Below the pieces are notes generated by a model. It saw only the letters and a program-made list of their open reading frames with translations, searched no databases and was not told the origin of the DNA. From NCBI GenBank assembly GCA_000961765.1, contig LADT01000022.1:1-36000 (forward strand): DNA of 36,000 nucleotides. Reading direction: 5' to 3'. Below are positions 7,848 through 15,975 of this stretch, piece by piece (position 1 is the stretch's first letter; each line of letters starts with the position of its first letter). Both the position numbers and the translations under genes were made by a program. The stretch comes from Clostridiaceae bacterium BRH_c20a. GTDB taxonomy: Bacteria; Bacillota; Peptococcia; Peptococcales; BICA1-8.

Positions 7848-8615
7848 TTAGTTAATAACTATATCCTTTATTGCCGTTAATTCATCAGAACTAATTTTTT
7901 TTTTGCCATCAACCCTAGGAAATAGTTTTATTGTAATAGAGTATTTCCCAGGTTCAACTCTACTGTCATTATTATCTTTATAGTCCCAAACCCCTGAAAA
8001 CGAAAGCTTTTCATCCTTCTTTAGCTTATTTTGAGTAATTGCGGGCAAATAAATTTCCTTACCGTAGGACCACCTGTAAACTTCTTTGCCTTCAGTATTC
8101 TCAACGAAGAAATCAAACTCCCGTCCCACATCGAAGTCAAGCCTTAAGATTTTCTCTGAAATATTACACAGGAAAAAGACAAGCTTGACTTCGCTCCCTT
8201 CCTGTTTGATATCCAATTCAGTATCAAATAATCCTGTTACAGGCTTTTGGGATTCTTCCTTCCATTGTCTCGCTTGTTCCATGAACTCGGAACTTACTTT
8301 GGTTATCTTTTTCGATGGTTCAATTATTATGGTATTACTGTCTGTTTTCACCTTTGTATCAAATTCAATCTTACTTCCCTTTTTGTGGATATCCTTGGCA
8401 GGATAAAAAGCATTTCTTAGCTTCAATATTTTACCCTCAACCACTAAATTTGCTTTTTCGTATAAAGCAGATGTGGGATTATATATGGGTGAATCGCTCC
8501 GGACCTTTACAATATTGTTTTCAGTGTTTATTGCTTTACTTGTACAAGCAACGTACAAAAAGATTATCATAACTATTATACTCAGTAATGTTATAGATCT
8601 TTTGAAATTCCTCAT
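7848..8615 (-). CDS. lipoprotein with BsuPI-like (intracellular proteinase inhibitor) domain
   Basis: I start at ATG 8615, nine bases after AGGTGG; the longer frame to 8750 has no ribosome site and would bury the signal. The 255-residue product has lipobox YVAC (Cys 24). The C-terminal 110 residues fit the BsuPI fold: a beta-sandwich with DFDVGREFDFFVENTEGKEV, then YRWSYGK, and a closing VEPGKYSITIKL. BsuPI inhibits the major intracellular protease in Bacillus, but lipoprotein versions are common and of unknown role. A 50-base relic of the same gene's 3' end lies at 25731-25780. Confidence 0.78.
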   Translation of the reverse strand: MRNFKRSITLLSIIVMIIFLYVACTSKAINTENNIVKVRSDSPIYNPTSALYEKANLVVEGKILKLRNAFYPAKDIHKKGSKIEFDTKVKTDSNTIIIEPSKKITKVSSEFMEQARQWKEESQKPVTGLFDTELDIKQEGSEVKLVFFLCNISEKILRLDFDVGREFDFFVENTEGKEVYRWSYGKEIYLPAITQNKLKKDEKLSFSGVWDYKDNNDSRVEPGKYSITIKLFPRVDGKKKISSDELTAIKDIVIN

Positions 8616-9090
8616 TTTTATCATCCACCTAAGAGAAACATTTTCTGTATTTAAGACGTAATAATATCCAAATTGTTCCTTCAAAATTTCATATAATCGA
8701 ATTCTGGCTGAATAACTATTTTCCCCTCCTGGTCGCCTTTTCCGAAACAATGTCTCTGTCTCCTACCCTGCTTCATACATGACCACGACGGCTCAACTTA
8801 TAGCTTTTCATAATATTAGTACCGGAAATTCATTAAATATGTGGCTTATCTTAAACCCACATAAACTACTATCCCCCTTTTGCGCCTGCAGCACTAAAAA
8901 AGGGCTGGTACATCACTTGATTTTCCATGTCTTTTTTTCTCTTCCTTGGCTTCTAATTCATCCTGAAACTTTAATGTTTCTTCTAATTCAAACGCCAAAT
9001 ATGGATGATATTAGAATTAAGATGAGGAAAGGCGGATTATAGTTTTAATTTTACTAAATTAGTATTATAATTTATACATGGAGGAAAGAT
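8616..9090. other. intergenic with one possible gene fragment (8892-9005, minus)
   Basis: Nothing with a start and ribosome site is visible. On the minus strand about 8892-9005 reads FELEETLKFQDELEAKEEKK, ending DVPALF and stop, an acidic helical tail that looks like the end of a lost gene; I cannot name it. A TATAAT (9066-9071) lies before the second DUF4258 gene, without a good -35 box. Confidence 0.4.
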
Positions 9091-9357
9091 ATGAATGAAA
9101 GAGAAATATTAGAATTAATTAGGAATACCACCCTACAAAAAGGTTTTATCTTAACGGAACATGCTTCTGACCAGGCAGCTATTAGAAAAATGAGAAGCCC
9201 TGATATTAGCGATATTTTATTAAATGCTAACCGTGTTATAAGAAATGATATAGGCAAATATGGGGATAATATTTACAAGATAAAGGGTGGTGCAAAAAAC
9301 AGAAGCTTAGCTGTTTGTATCGCAAAAAATGGCACTTTAATAATAACCGTGATGTAA
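9091..9357 (+). CDS. DUF4258-type protein, probable toxin (second module)
   Basis: The 88-residue product has the DUF4258 pattern in compact form: LTEHASDQAAIRKMRSPDI (His about 24, then the basic helix), a strand with DNIYKIKGG, and a final strand SLAVCIAKNGTLIITVM. The ATG follows GGAGG at seven bases. It is followed after only 7-16 bases by a YgiT-type zinc-finger gene, the usual pairing for this toxin family. It is shorter than and clearly different from the protein at 5709. Confidence 0.75.
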   Translation: MNEREILELIRNTTLQKGFILTEHASDQAAIRKMRSPDISDILLNANRVIRNDIGKYGDNIYKIKGGAKNRSLAVCIAKNGTLIITVM

Positions 9358-9364
9358 TGGGGGG

Positions 9365-9595
9365 GTGTTGAATTTGAATAAAAGTAATTGTGGTATTTGC
9401 GAAGGAAAATTAATCACAATAATAAAAACGAGGAAAAAGTACATTATAGATAACGTAGAATATTTTGTTCCAAATGTCAAAGTTCTAAAATGTAGTAAAT
9501 GTGGCGAAGAATTTATAACCGAAGAAGTTCATGATTATATTATGGATTATATTGAGGAAGCCGATAATAATCGTATATACTCTCTTACAAATTAA
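9365..9595 (+). CDS. YgiT-type zinc-finger antitoxin (second module)
   Basis: The product (76 residues from GTG 9365, 73 from TTG 9374) has two CxxC pairs (CGIC near the N-terminus and CSKC about residue 43) and an acidic C-terminal helix (EEVHDYIMDYIEEAD). The run of G at 9358-9365 is the ribosome site and fits the TTG at 9374 better. There is no HTH gene here, in contrast to the first module, and a hairpin follows at once. It is the expected antitoxin for the DUF4258 protein. Confidence 0.75.
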   Translation: MLNLNKSNCGICEGKLITIIKTRKKYIIDNVEYFVPNVKVLKCSKCGEEFITEEVHDYIMDYIEEADNNRIYSLTN

Positions 9596-9598
9596 GAG

Positions 9599-9628
9599 GA
9601 GGGGTATCCTTCGCAAAGGAAACCCCTC
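9599..9628 (+). terminator. hairpin after the second DUF4258 module
   Basis: GAGGGGT pairs with ACCCCTC, and inside it TCCTT with AAGGA, around a four-base loop. TATTTGTTT follows. It starts a few bases past the stop of the zinc-finger gene. Confidence 0.72.
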
Positions 9629-9689
9629 TATTTGTTTCAAATTAGCATGAACATCAAATTTCATTATTTCTTCATCATCAATTAATTTA

Positions 9690-9795
9690 GCTTTTTTCTT
9701 TATGTTGAATCCCTTCCCTTATTTCTAAACCACAGATTTCACATCTTTTCATTCTTTCACCATGCTGTACTAAATAGTTGAAATATGCAACAAGG
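9690..9795 (-). pseudogene. short relic with a CxxC knuckle
   Basis: Minus-strand frame reading FNYLVQHGERMKRCEICGLE followed by IREGIQHKEKS and stop, without a start codon. It looks like the zinc-ribbon end of a lost protein. The rest of 9629-10021 holds only the hairpins listed separately. Confidence 0.3.
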
Positions 9796-9814
9796 GTGGT
9801 TAGTTCCGCCCTTA
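9786..9814. repeat. hairpin after ATGCAACAAGGG (copy 1)
   Basis: AAGGGTGG and CCGCCCTT form a stem with one G-T pair. The leading 12-mer ATGCAACAAGGG also starts the hairpin at 26895-26923, so this is a small dispersed hairpin family. Confidence 0.5.
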
Positions 9815-9842
9815 TTTTATAAACAAAATTTACAATTGATAC

Positions 9843-9885
9843 AACATAATATACCCCTAGGGAACCTCTAGGGGTATATTATGTT
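9843..9885. terminator. perfect 18-bp palindrome with seven-base loop
   Basis: The arm AACATAATATACCCCTAG is followed by GGAACCT and its exact complement. T-rich bases follow on both sides. It is probably a bidirectional terminator, though no intact gene ends here on the minus strand; the nearest is the methyltransferase relic ending at 10022. Confidence 0.6.
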
Positions 9886-10021
9886 TAATTAAATACTTTA
9901 GTTGCACAGAGAAACCTACCTTTTAAATAAAACTAATTACACCTCACGGGGTCTCACAAAACGCTTTTACTATTTACACTGATTTTCAGTTTACTGGACT
10001 TTAATTATTAATTGACATAGT

Positions 10022-10419
10022 TCATTTTAAATTTTTTTTGCTTTTTATTACAGCAAAGACCCCTTCTCCCACTCCATCCATTATTTCCTGAATTTTATTT
10101 TCCAATGTAAATATTGTTTGCTTTTTATCCAAGATTGTAAAACGATTTGTTTCTAGTAATTTAATAATTTCTTTTGCCGAATGAAAATGAGCATGCTTGT
10201 AAAAGTTGTTCGAGTGTTTTTTCTCATTATAGAGTTTCCCCAGAGGAGTTTCTCGGTCTATAAACGCAATGACAAAAATGCCTTCATTGGAAAGTATTCT
10301 CCACACTTCTTTGAATGCCTTATTAGCATCCTTTAGAAAACAGTCTGCCGTTACCATTAAAGCATATTGGAATGTTCCATCTAAATAAATTAACCTCTCA
10401 GTACAGGTTACTTGTAAAA
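10022..10419 (-). pseudogene. C-terminal half of a class I SAM methyltransferase
   Basis: The open frame begins without a proper start (first ATG 10357) and reads VTCTERLIYLDGTFQYALMV, then CFLKDANKAFKEVWRILSNEG. This is motif IV through the post-motif helix of a Methyltransf_11 family enzyme. The N-terminal half, with the SAM-binding glycine loop, is missing and a stop lies just upstream. The tail (about 60 residues) is the usual C-terminal part. It cannot bind SAM as it stands, so it is a relic; the original substrate is unknown. Confidence 0.7.
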
Positions 10420-10464
10420 ACAGTTATTGAATATGTCTGTATAATATTCTAGTGACAAATTTTA

Positions 10465-10785
10465 TTAAAATGTTACTACTTTATCCGCCCATTCTACCAT
10501 TTCGACACAATTAACCATTTTTCCAACAGGACAAACTTCAGTTCCATCCAAATTTCTTAATCTTAGACAACTTCCGCAAGCAAGCAATTTACCTTCAAGT
10601 TCATGGAAGGTTGATATTTGGGTAGCCACATCGAATGTTTCATGGGTAAGGTTGACAATTTCCACACCTTCACTCACGAGAAATACCTTTACCTCATGAC
10701 CTTCTTTCTTTGCAGTTACTGCAAACCTCATTGCACTCCAGGCTTTTTCGTATTCCTTTGTTTGTATAATTACTCCAAGTTTCAT
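10465..10785 (-). CDS. DsrE/DsrF-like family protein (sulfur relay type)
   Basis: The 106-residue product has the DsrE fold signature: GVIIQTKEYEKAWSAMRFA, a second strand VKVFLVSEGVEIV, and a cysteine-bearing loop LLACGSCLRLRN (C70, C73) followed by C85 and C93. DsrE-type proteins carry persulfide sulfur between partners. It is the last gene of operon A, 49 bases after the permease gene, with AGGAGG-type ribosome site. With the cysteine desulfurase of the same operon it could accept persulfide sulfur; that is inference. Confidence 0.85.
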   Translation of the reverse strand: MKLGVIIQTKEYEKAWSAMRFAVTAKKEGHEVKVFLVSEGVEIVNLTHETFDVATQISTFHELEGKLLACGSCLRLRNLDGTEVCPVGKMVNCVEMVEWADKVVTF

Positions 10786-10833
10786 TTCAATTCCTCCAAT
10801 TTTTCAAATTTAGATTATTAATTATTGCCTACA

Positions 10834-11601
10834 CTAAAATAAGATATCCACCCACATCTTGATTGCTGAGCCGCAAATTAAAACAGCTAAGATTATTTTT
10901 AATGTTTTCTCGGGAATAAACTTACTTAATTTACCTCCTAAACGGGCTCCTGGAAAAGCACCAAGTGTTATTGCTAGGGCTAAAGACCAAATCATTTGAC
11001 CTGACAAAACTTTACCAATAAAACCAGAAGCCGCAGAAAAGAAAACAATGCCTAAAGAGCTACCCACAGTAATTCTTAAAGGTATTCTTAAAATATAAAG
11101 CATTATGGGTACCAGCATAAAGGCTCCCCCTGCACCTACTAGACCAGCTAGTGCACCAACTATACCTGCAGAGGCTGCTGCAAGTGGTTTGTTAAAGATT
11201 AGCTCTTCACTTTCTGAGGTATTCTTTTTAGGGATAAACATCATTACAGAAGCAATTAATGCTAAAGTAGCAAAGATTATTGAAAGAAATTCCTCGGGAA
11301 CATATTTTGAACCAAAGCCACCTATTAATGAGCCAATAATAATACTGGTACCCATCCAAATAACTAATTGACTATTAACAAAATTATTAGACTTATGAAC
11401 TAATACCGCACTACCAGTTGCAACACAAACCTGCACAATTGTTATAGCCGCTATAGTTTGCATAGACAATTGCTCTACCCCAAGTAATGGCGGAACAAAA
11501 TATAGTAAGGGTATCATAATAATGGCTCCCCCTATACCCGCCATACCAGCTATAAACGCTCCTACAAAACCTAAAATTGCAACGATTAAAAATATATTCA
11601 A
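10834..11601 (-). CDS. TSUP family permease (TauE/SafE, sulfite exporter family)
   Basis: The 255-residue protein has about eight membrane segments and the two internally repeated glycine-rich motifs of the family: GFVGAFIAGMAGIGGAIIMIPL near the start and GALAGLVGAGGAFMLVP in the middle. The start is a TTG, eight bases after GGGAGG. TSUP proteins move sulfite, thiosulfate, sulfoacetate or similar anions. Its place between a cysteine desulfurase and a DsrE-like gene suggests a sulfur oxyanion as substrate. Confidence 0.9.
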   Translation of the reverse strand: MNIFLIVAILGFVGAFIAGMAGIGGAIIMIPLLYFVPPLLGVEQLSMQTIAAITIVQVCVATGSAVLVHKSNNFVNSQLVIWMGTSIIIGSLIGGFGSKYVPEEFLSIIFATLALIASVMMFIPKKNTSESEELIFNKPLAAASAGIVGALAGLVGAGGAFMLVPIMLYILRIPLRITVGSSLGIVFFSAASGFIGKVLSGQMIWSLALAITLGAFPGARLGGKLSKFIPEKTLKIILAVLICGSAIKMWVDILF

Positions 11602-11634
11602 AATAATAACCTCCCAATCTAAAAGGGTTAATTG

Positions 11635-12690
11635 TTATAAAATTATTTCTTCTAGTTGATTAATTACAGTATCTAATTCTTCTTTGGTAGTATATTTACC
11701 AAGACTAAATCTTATTGCACCATGTCCAACCTCTTCCGAAACACCCATTGCTTTTAGTACGGGAGAAATGGTGGTTTGCCCTGAATGACATGCAGAACCC
11801 GTTGATACGGCTACATTTTTAAGTCTATCTATAATTTCGTGACCCTTAAAACCTTTAAAGCTAACATTAAGCGTATTTGGAAGCCTTTTCTCGGGGTGAC
11901 CATTGAGTTTTATTTTATTATTAAATCTATCCTTTAAGCCTGCTAGGAAATAATCGGTTAATTGTTTTATATTATTGTTATTTAAGATTTGACTTGCAAT
12001 TTCACATGCTTTTCCTAAGGCTACATTATAAGCTGTATTTTCAGTTCCAGCACGCCTTCCGTCTTCGTGACCTGCACCATGAATTAATGGTTCGACAGTA
12101 ACACCTTTTTTAACATATAAAGCCCCTATTCCTTTGGGGGCATATAGTTTATGCCCTGCTATTGTAAGGAAATCTAGGTCAAGATCTTTAACATCAATCG
12201 GTACTTTTCCTACCGATTGTGAAGCATCGGTATGAAATAGAATGTTATGCTTGCGGCAAGTTTCCACTATCTCTTTTATAGGTTGGATTGTCCCAGTTTC
12301 ATTATTGGAGTGCATAATTGTAACTAGAATGGTTTTATCGGTAATATTTTTTTCTAAGTCTGCCGTCCTAACCATTCCGTATTCATCTACTGGCAAATAG
12401 GTAACCTTATATCCTAATCCTTCCAAATATTTGCTTGGGTTTAATACTGCTGGGTGTTCAATCATCGATGTAATAATATGGTTCCCATTATTCTTATGGG
12501 TATGGGCAACACCTTTAATTACTGTATTATTTGATTCACTGCCACCGCTTGTAAAAATGATTTCTTCTTTCTGGCAGTTTATTAAATCAGCTATTTGTTG
12601 TCTGGCTTTTTCAATTGCTTTTTTAGCAGCTATACCCAATTCATGATTGCTTGATGCATTCCCAAAGTTGTTGTAAATATAAGGAAGCAT
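11635..12690 (-). CDS. cysteine desulfurase (NifS/IscS type), 5' end frameshifted
   Basis: A PLP enzyme that takes sulfur from cysteine as a persulfide. Visible motifs, numbered from ATG 12690: SGGSESNNT (48-56), HSNNETG (127-133), the PLP lysine in AGHK (181), and the catalytic cysteine in STGSACHSG (301). This frame lacks the first 19-20 residues of the family. They are present upstream in another frame from GTG 12746 (MIYLDYNATTPIDKK), ten bases after GGAGG. One base lost near 12703-12708 would restore a full protein of about 370 residues. Second gene of operon A, 41 bases after the ferredoxin-like gene. Confidence 0.88.
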   Translation of the reverse strand: MLPYIYNNFGNASSNHELGIAAKKAIEKARQQIADLINCQKEEIIFTSGGSESNNTVIKGVAHTHKNNGNHIITSMIEHPAVLNPSKYLEGLGYKVTYLPVDEYGMVRTADLEKNITDKTILVTIMHSNNETGTIQPIKEIVETCRKHNILFHTDASQSVGKVPIDVKDLDLDFLTIAGHKLYAPKGIGALYVKKGVTVEPLIHGAGHEDGRRAGTENTAYNVALGKACEIASQILNNNNIKQLTDYFLAGLKDRFNNKIKLNGHPEKRLPNTLNVSFKGFKGHEIIDRLKNVAVSTGSACHSGQTTISPVLKAMGVSEEVGHGAIRFSLGKYTTKEELDTVINQLEEIIL

Positions 12691-12699
12691 AGCATCAGC

Positions 12700-12746
12700 T
12701 ACTTCTTATCAATAGGTGTTGTAGCATTATAATCCAGATAAATCAC
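12700..12746 (-). other. frameshifted 5' end of the cysteine desulfurase gene
   Basis: From GTG 12746 the frame reads IYLDYNATTPIDKK and then TAG. Downstream, the other frame reads VADAMLPYIYNN, the normal continuation. Adding a base in GATAAGAAG (for example AAGGAAG) joins IDKE to VADAM. Either a genuine mutation or a one-base error in a short G run. Confidence 0.85.
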
Positions 12747-12786
12747 AAGTAGTATCCTCCTTCTTAGCAGTATAGTTAAAGCTAGT

Positions 12787-13464
12787 TTAACTTGCTTTTT
12801 TGTAGTTATCATCTTTAAAACTAAGAGCACTTCTTGGACATTCAGCAATACAATATGAACATTTTAAACAATCGCCATCATTTACAACACCAATATCCCT
12901 ATAAGAACCAGGTTTTATTTGCATACGGCATACTGCGTTACATCTACCACAGTTATTACATACCTCACTTACTAATAGAGGTTGTTTGCCACGACCTAAA
13001 ACATTAGCCATGGTACCCATGGGGCAAAACATGCACCATATACGTTGATGATAAATAACTCCCAGTAAAAGCCCTATAATAGTTGTTACCGTCAAAATTG
13101 TAACAAAGGGTTTACCCATGTAATAGTAGTCACCCCATACCTTTGGTAGCTGTAAAGCTACCATGGACATTAAAAAAATTAACCAACCTAAACGGAAACC
13201 AGGATGCCGAAATAATTTAGGAACTTCCTTTTGCCTACTGAAGCGGCTAAGAAAAGAGTCAAAGAAACTCCCCCTAGGGCACATCCAGTCACACCAATAC
13301 CGCCCTTTGATCACCCCATATCCCATAGCCATAACCATACAGAAAACCATAAAGTAACTTAATGGAGGATAAAACCAGCCTCCGATTAATAAAGCAACAA
13401 GTATAAAACCTAGCCACTGCTGAACTTTAAGTTGTTTATTGGTTTTTGAATTTATTTCTATCAT
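12787..13464 (-). CDS. membrane 4Fe-4S protein, NapH/polyferredoxin type
   Basis: The 225-residue product has about four membrane segments and two CxxxCP-like motifs at their cytoplasmic ends (CDWMCP, C58/C62; CMFCP, C144/C147), as in NapH/CcoG-like quinol-to-ferredoxin proteins. The C-terminus carries two 4Fe-4S clusters: C169/172/175/179 and C199/202/205/209. It likely passes electrons from the quinone pool to a soluble partner. First gene of operon A, ATG after AAAGGAG, with the LysR-type element 31-100 bases upstream. Confidence 0.88.
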   Translation of the reverse strand: MIEINSKTNKQLKVQQWLGFILVALLIGGWFYPPLSYFMVFCMVMAMGYGVIKGRYWCDWMCPRGSFFDSFLSRFSRQKEVPKLFRHPGFRLGWLIFLMSMVALQLPKVWGDYYYMGKPFVTILTVTTIIGLLLGVIYHQRIWCMFCPMGTMANVLGRGKQPLLVSEVCNNCGRCNAVCRMQIKPGSYRDIGVVNDGDCLKCSYCIAECPRSALSFKDDNYKKAS

Positions 13465-13494
13465 ATGATTATTCTCCTTTAGCTTAAGTTTTTA

Positions 13495-13568
13495 TTTAAT
13501 TTTATAATTGCAAAATGTATAATACAAATATATAAATATATAGAAAACCATTGAAAATATCTATGGTT
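13495..13568 (-). promoter_or_regulatory. LysR-type promoter element A (operon A)
   Basis: Read on the minus strand: T-N11-A dyad AACCAT ... ATGGTT (13546-13568), then -35 TTGTAT (13522-13527), 17 bases, -10 TAAAAT (13499-13504). On the plus strand the fixed blocks are TTTAATTTTA, then 45 bases, then ATTGAAAATATCTAT. Elements B and C have the same blocks at the same distances. The dyad centre is about 64 bases before the predicted transcript start, the classic LysR-regulator position. Confidence 0.85.
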
Positions 13569-13653
13569 AGGGGTAAGAGTATCATAGTTATGGATAAATA
13601 TGCAGAGAGATGACTTGATTCCGCTTTAAATCTAATACACCTTTCTATATTCT

Positions 13654-14529
13654 TCAGCAGCAATCATTTAGGTTTAATGACTGAATTAATTTCTTCATTT
13701 TTGGAAAAACTGCAAGTGCATTTTTATAAAATACATTTTCATGAAAAGCCTCTGGTATTATATCCTTAATAAACTCAATATAAGGACTAATTGGCACAAG
13801 TGGCCAGTCGGATCCGAATAAAACTTTATTGTATTGACTAGCATATTCTAAGCCTTGCTTGATATATTCGACATATAACTTCTTATCTTGCATTTTCTTT
13901 ATTTGCTCTCTATTTCCTGCAATAAGTCCTGATAAGTCAGTATATACGTTATGATTTTTAGATATTAATTCAGCTGTGTCCATTATCCAAGGAACCCCCA
14001 TATGACAAATAATGAACGTTATATCTTGGTGTTTCACAGCCAATTCATCTATAGTTAATGGGTGTGAATATTTTAAAAGTCCACGAGATGATTGTGTATT
14101 GCCACAATGAATAGCAACTGGAACATTATATTTTTTAGCAAGTTCATATATTGGGTCATAGATAGCATCATAAACGTAGTAATGAAAATAACCTGCATAA
14201 ATTTTGATTCCTGTAACCATATTTTTATTAAGTTCTTCTTCAATAAAATTTATCTCGCTACTGTTTTGTTTAATTTGTTCAGGATTTACACCCACACATG
14301 ATAATAGACAATCTAACGTTCCATCCTCCAGAATAAACTCTTTAGGATAGCCAGATGGTTTATAAGGTTTTCGATCCGGGGTAGCCATTATTACTCCAGC
14401 AACCACATTTGATTGTTCAAATTCTTTTTTTAGTCCACTGGCACTGTAGTTTAAATAACCAATCTCTCTAGCAGTCGTTTTAAATCCTTCTCTATTTGAA
14501 AAATGAAGGTGTGAATCAATTATTTTCAA
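13654..14529 (-). CDS. amidohydrolase 2 family metal-dependent hydrolase
   Basis: The 291-residue protein has the TIM-barrel metal ligands of the family: DSHLHF (residues 5-10), the strand-end His in VAIHCGN (about 148), FIICHMG (about 174), and the aspartate in LFGSDWPL (about 245). Relatives include decarboxylases and lactonases acting on small carboxylates; the substrate cannot be told. Start is TTG 14529 after AAGGGATG. It follows the thioredoxin reductase gene by about 90 bases and is probably the second gene of operon B. Confidence 0.85.
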   Translation of the reverse strand: MKIIDSHLHFSNREGFKTTAREIGYLNYSASGLKKEFEQSNVVAGVIMATPDRKPYKPSGYPKEFILEDGTLDCLLSCVGVNPEQIKQNSSEINFIEEELNKNMVTGIKIYAGYFHYYVYDAIYDPIYELAKKYNVPVAIHCGNTQSSRGLLKYSHPLTIDELAVKHQDITFIICHMGVPWIMDTAELISKNHNVYTDLSGLIAGNREQIKKMQDKKLYVEYIKQGLEYASQYNKVLFGSDWPLVPISPYIEFIKDIIPEAFHENVFYKNALAVFPKMKKLIQSLNLNDCC

Positions 14530-14619
14530 AACACTTCATCCCTTCGTATTTTTGTTTTTAAAATAATAAAATACATTTTCTCATTTTAAGACGTCACAGC
14601 TTCATCAAGCCCCATTTCT

Positions 14620-15540
14620 TTAATTACCTCCATGTTCTAATAAGTATTCCTCTAAGGCAGTTATAACCTCTGCACCATCACCAACTGCCGTAGCCACCTG
14701 TCTTAACCTCTTTTGCCTAATATCACCAATAGCAAAAACACCAGGTAGATTTGTTCTAAGCATACTATCAGTTAGTACATATCCATACTCATCAAAACCA
14801 ATTTCCCTTGGTAAATAGTCACTATTAGGTATATAACCTACAAAAATAAAGACCCCCGAAGCATTAATTCTAGTTTTTTCTTGAGTTCTCACATTATGAA
14901 TTGTAAGCTCCTCTACATTTTCAGTACCTCTGATTTCATCTACTACACTATCCCAAAGAAACTCAATTTTTGCGTTATTAATGGCCCTATATTGAGCTAT
15001 TTTATTGGCCCGTAGTTGGTCACGACGGTGTATGATTGTTACCTTTTTACAAATTTTTGCCAAATAAAGAGCTTCCTCTACTGCTGTGTCCCCTCCCCCT
15101 ATTACTACAACTTCTTTATCTTTAAAGAAAAATCCATCACAGGTAGCACAATATGATACACCTTTACCTCTAAACTTACTCTCCCCGTCAACACCTAATA
15201 CTTTGGGGCGAGCCCCGGAAGCAATAATTACAGCTTTAGATTCATAAATTTTATCACCTAACTTAACTTTTTTTTGATGCCCCTCAACTTCAATCCCATC
15301 TACATATTGGAACTCCATATCTACACCAAATCCTACAGCTTGTTCATAAAACTTCATCATTAACTCTGGTCCAGAAATCCCTCCTGGAAACCCAGGATAA
15401 TTCTCAATGGTATCTGTAGTAGCCGCCTGGCCACCAGGAGCACCAGTTTCTAAAATTAATGTTTTATATCCTGCCCGGGCTGTATAAATTGCCGCCGTCA
15501 TGCCGGCGGGACCAGCTCCAATAACAATTACATCATACAT
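14620..15540 (-). CDS. trxB: thioredoxin reductase-like flavoprotein
   Basis: The 306-residue product shows the whole family pattern: FAD loop GAGPAG (8-13), GGQAATTDTIENYPG, redox cysteines in YCATCDG (C131/C134), NAD(P) loop IGGGDTAVEEA (147-157) and the FAD-contacting GVFAIGDIR near the end. It should reduce thioredoxin or a related disulfide/persulfide carrier with NAD(P)H. No thioredoxin gene adjoins it, so a partner in this island (for example a DsrE-like protein) is possible but unproven. AGGAGG precedes the ATG; element B lies 170-240 bases upstream. Confidence 0.93.
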   Translation of the reverse strand: MYDVIVIGAGPAGMTAAIYTARAGYKTLILETGAPGGQAATTDTIENYPGFPGGISGPELMMKFYEQAVGFGVDMEFQYVDGIEVEGHQKKVKLGDKIYESKAVIIASGARPKVLGVDGESKFRGKGVSYCATCDGFFFKDKEVVVIGGGDTAVEEALYLAKICKKVTIIHRRDQLRANKIAQYRAINNAKIEFLWDSVVDEIRGTENVEELTIHNVRTQEKTRINASGVFIFVGYIPNSDYLPREIGFDEYGYVLTDSMLRTNLPGVFAIGDIRQKRLRQVATAVGDGAEVITALEEYLLEHGGN

Positions 15541-15712
15541 AATCTTGACCTCCTATAATAAATTCCTTTGAAATTCTATATAACCTGTTCTTTTAAGTGA
15601 CAATGTTCTATGAATAAAACTTAAAATTATAATTATTATAAAGATAGTAAAATATAGAACTTCAAAACCAATTGTATTCAAAAAGCTAATTGCTACTTAG
15701 GTCTTTAATTTA

Positions 15713-15782
15713 TTTAATTTTAAAATAATAATTTATATAATACAAATATATAAATATATGAAATATTATTGAAAAAATCTAT
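15713..15782 (-). promoter_or_regulatory. LysR-type promoter element B (operon B)
   Basis: Same architecture as element A: TTTAATTTTA (15713-15722), 45 bases, ATTGAAAAAATCTAT (15768-15782). Minus-strand -10 TAAAAT and -35 TTGTAT are 17 bases apart. The dyad flanks are ATTAT/ATAAT. The predicted leader to trxB is about 165 bases, longer than for the other operons. Confidence 0.82.
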
Positions 15783-15888
15783 AATTGAGAATTAATAATG
15801 TTATCGTTTCTTTCAGGAACAAGATATTTAATAATTTTTACATGACCGAATTGATAGGTTTCCGCAGATTATTAATTTACACACTATT

Positions 15889-15916
15889 AGACCCCAGATC
15901 AAAAGTTCTGGGGTCT
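15889..15916. terminator. bidirectional terminator between operon C and operon B
   Basis: AGACCCCAGA and TCTGGGGTCT form a ten-base perfect stem around an eight-base loop, with T-rich sequence on the plus side. It sits about 60 bases after the DsrE-like gene stop. Confidence 0.8.
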
Positions 15917-15975
15917 TCTTAATATACACTTTGGTTGAGAAATTTTTAACCTTTTATTCACCAATATCCTTCAGT

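Noticed and set aside
8779-9042. 87-codon open frame on the plus strand
   Set aside because: No ribosome site, unusual composition, and it lies over a region better explained as relics on the minus strand.
15783-15888. Riboswitch or leader RNA between the DsrE-like and trxB genes
   Set aside because: The AT-rich stretch has no conserved-looking stems apart from the terminator at 15889-15916.
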